A stretch of DNA of 6,547 nucleotides from GCA-2683825 sp965662355. Its GTDB lineage: Bacteria > Planctomycetota > UBA1135 > GCA-002686595. The stretch covers positions 1 through 6,547 of the forward strand of contig CBFIHP010000059.1 of assembly GCA_965662355.1 (NCBI GenBank), read 5' to 3'. Below the pieces are notes generated by a model. It was given only the letters and a program-made list of their open reading frames with translations, searched no databases and was not told the origin of the DNA. Made by a program: the position numbers and the translations under genes. Positions 5,991 through 6,547 of the stretch are shown piece after piece (the first letter of the stretch is position 1; each line of letters opens with the position of its first letter).

Positions 5991-6547
5991 CTCGGGCTGG
6001 GGCTACTGTCGGATCGAAGGCGCGCTTCTGAATGTTGGGCATAGGGTATCGCCAACAACGATCGCGAAGGTCTTGAAGGAGCACGGGATCCAACCTGCAC
6101 CTGATCGAGCCAGATCCTGGAGAGTCTTTCTTCGAGCGCACTGGGAAGAGATCGGGGCAACGGACTTCTTCACGACGGAAGTCTGGACGCCAAGCGGCCT
6201 ACGGACGTACTACGTCCTCTTCTTCGTTGAGCTGGCAAGCCGCAGGGTCCATATCGCTGGCATCACGGCCAACCCGAATGACTGGTTCATGGGGCAAGCC
6301 ACGCTTGGCTCATTGGAATTCCTGAAGCGAGTTCGCTTCATGATTCACGACCGGGATACGAAGTACTCGTTGCGGTTTCGGATCGTGCTCGAGGATGCCG
6401 GGATCAAGCCTATCAAGACGCCGTTCCAAGCTCCTAACGCAAACGCCTTCGCGGAGCGGTTCGTGAGGTCGATCAAGGAGGAGTGCTTGAACAAGATGAT
6501 CCTGTTCGGCGAGGAGCACCTGCGGCGGTGCATCGATCAGTATCTCG
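5869..6547 (+). CDS. Second DDE (rve) transposase, N-terminally truncated and running off the window
   Basis: The frame is open from the ATG at 5869 to the last base with no stop, 226 codons so far. Recognisable transposase sequence starts near codon 11-13 (RKWTYPAKKRVGRPGIM); the first ten residues come from sigma-gene DNA read in another frame, so an ATG at 5947 is an alternative start. WGYCRIEGAL and VSPTTIAKVLKEHGI form the usual helix-turn-helix before the core. Catalytic residues are D99 (IGATDFFTTEVW), D161 (FMIHDRDTKY) and E196 (NANAFAERFVRSIKEECL), with 34 residues between the last two. The loop before D161 looks a few residues shorter than I expect for the family. Full-length relatives, from memory about 350-370 residues, have a hundred or more residues before RKW, absent here. 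It is unlike the other transposase in the window. A truncated enzyme of this kind is probably inactive. Confidence 0.85.
   Translation, partial: MRSPRSTHASRKWTYPAKKRVGRPGIMKRIRELIIRFATDNSGWGYCRIEGALLNVGHRVSPTTIAKVLKEHGIQPAPDRARSWRVFLRAHWEEIGATDFFTTEVWTPSGLRTYYVLFFVELASRRVHIAGITANPNDWFMGQATLGSLEFLKRVRFMIHDRDTKYSLRFRIVLEDAGIKPIKTPFQAPNANAFAERFVRSIKEECLNKMILFGEEHLRRCIDQYL
5899..6547 (+). mobile_element. Remnant of a second insertion sequence, 5' end missing, 3' end beyond the window
   Basis: The transposase-coding DNA joins directly to the sigma-70 gene at about 5898-5905. No terminal inverted repeat is visible at the joint, and the element's left end plus the first part of its gene are absent. 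Its base composition looks less GC-rich than the cyclase-fold gene before it. Its right end is not in view. Confidence 0.7.

Noticed and set aside
1..6547. CRISPR array, tRNA, rRNA, riboswitch or phage genes
   Set aside because: I saw no regularly spaced repeats, no cloverleaf or conserved rRNA sequence and no phage structural protein on either strand.

Overview
The window looks like a piece of a GC-rich bacterial chromosome, most plausibly from Planctomycetota or a similar environmental lineage. Three things suggest this. There is a secreted FG-GAP/VCBS repeat protein with a Gly/Pro-rich C-terminal module of a kind common in planctomycete exported proteins. There is an exported squalene-cyclase-fold protein carrying one CxxCH haem-type motif. 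There is also the start of an ECF-like sigma-70 factor. The taxonomic call is inference from family knowledge, not from a marker gene.

Layout. Bases 122-2653 (+) encode an 843-residue exported protein with 14 Asp-rich calcium-loop repeats. Bases 2674-2766 hold two hairpins downstream of it. Bases 2762-4402 are an insertion sequence of about 1.64 kb, defined by imperfect 52-bp inverted repeats (41 of 52 positions identical by eye) around one minus-strand DDE transposase (2980-4245). Bases 4538-5593 (+) encode the CxxCH/cyclase-fold protein. Base 5658 (GTG) starts a sigma-70 gene that loses homology near 5900. At the same point a second, unrelated DDE transposase begins in another frame, without its N-terminal part, and stays open to the end of the window.

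How the parts relate. The cyclase-fold gene and the sigma gene share a strand and are 64 bp apart. Each has a similar TGCTA-GCT box and a GAGG about 17-18 nt later, so they may use similar promoters. The two mobile elements belong to different transposase types, and each sits at a gene boundary or breakpoint. One appears structurally complete; the other is a truncated remnant fused to the sigma gene, which could be a real rearrangement or an assembly join at a repeat.

I see no defence system, CRISPR array, tRNA, rRNA or biosynthetic cluster. The points most worth a second look are the sigma/transposase junction, the long inverted repeats of the first element, and the CxxCH protein. I do not find convincing evidence of a new multi-gene system.
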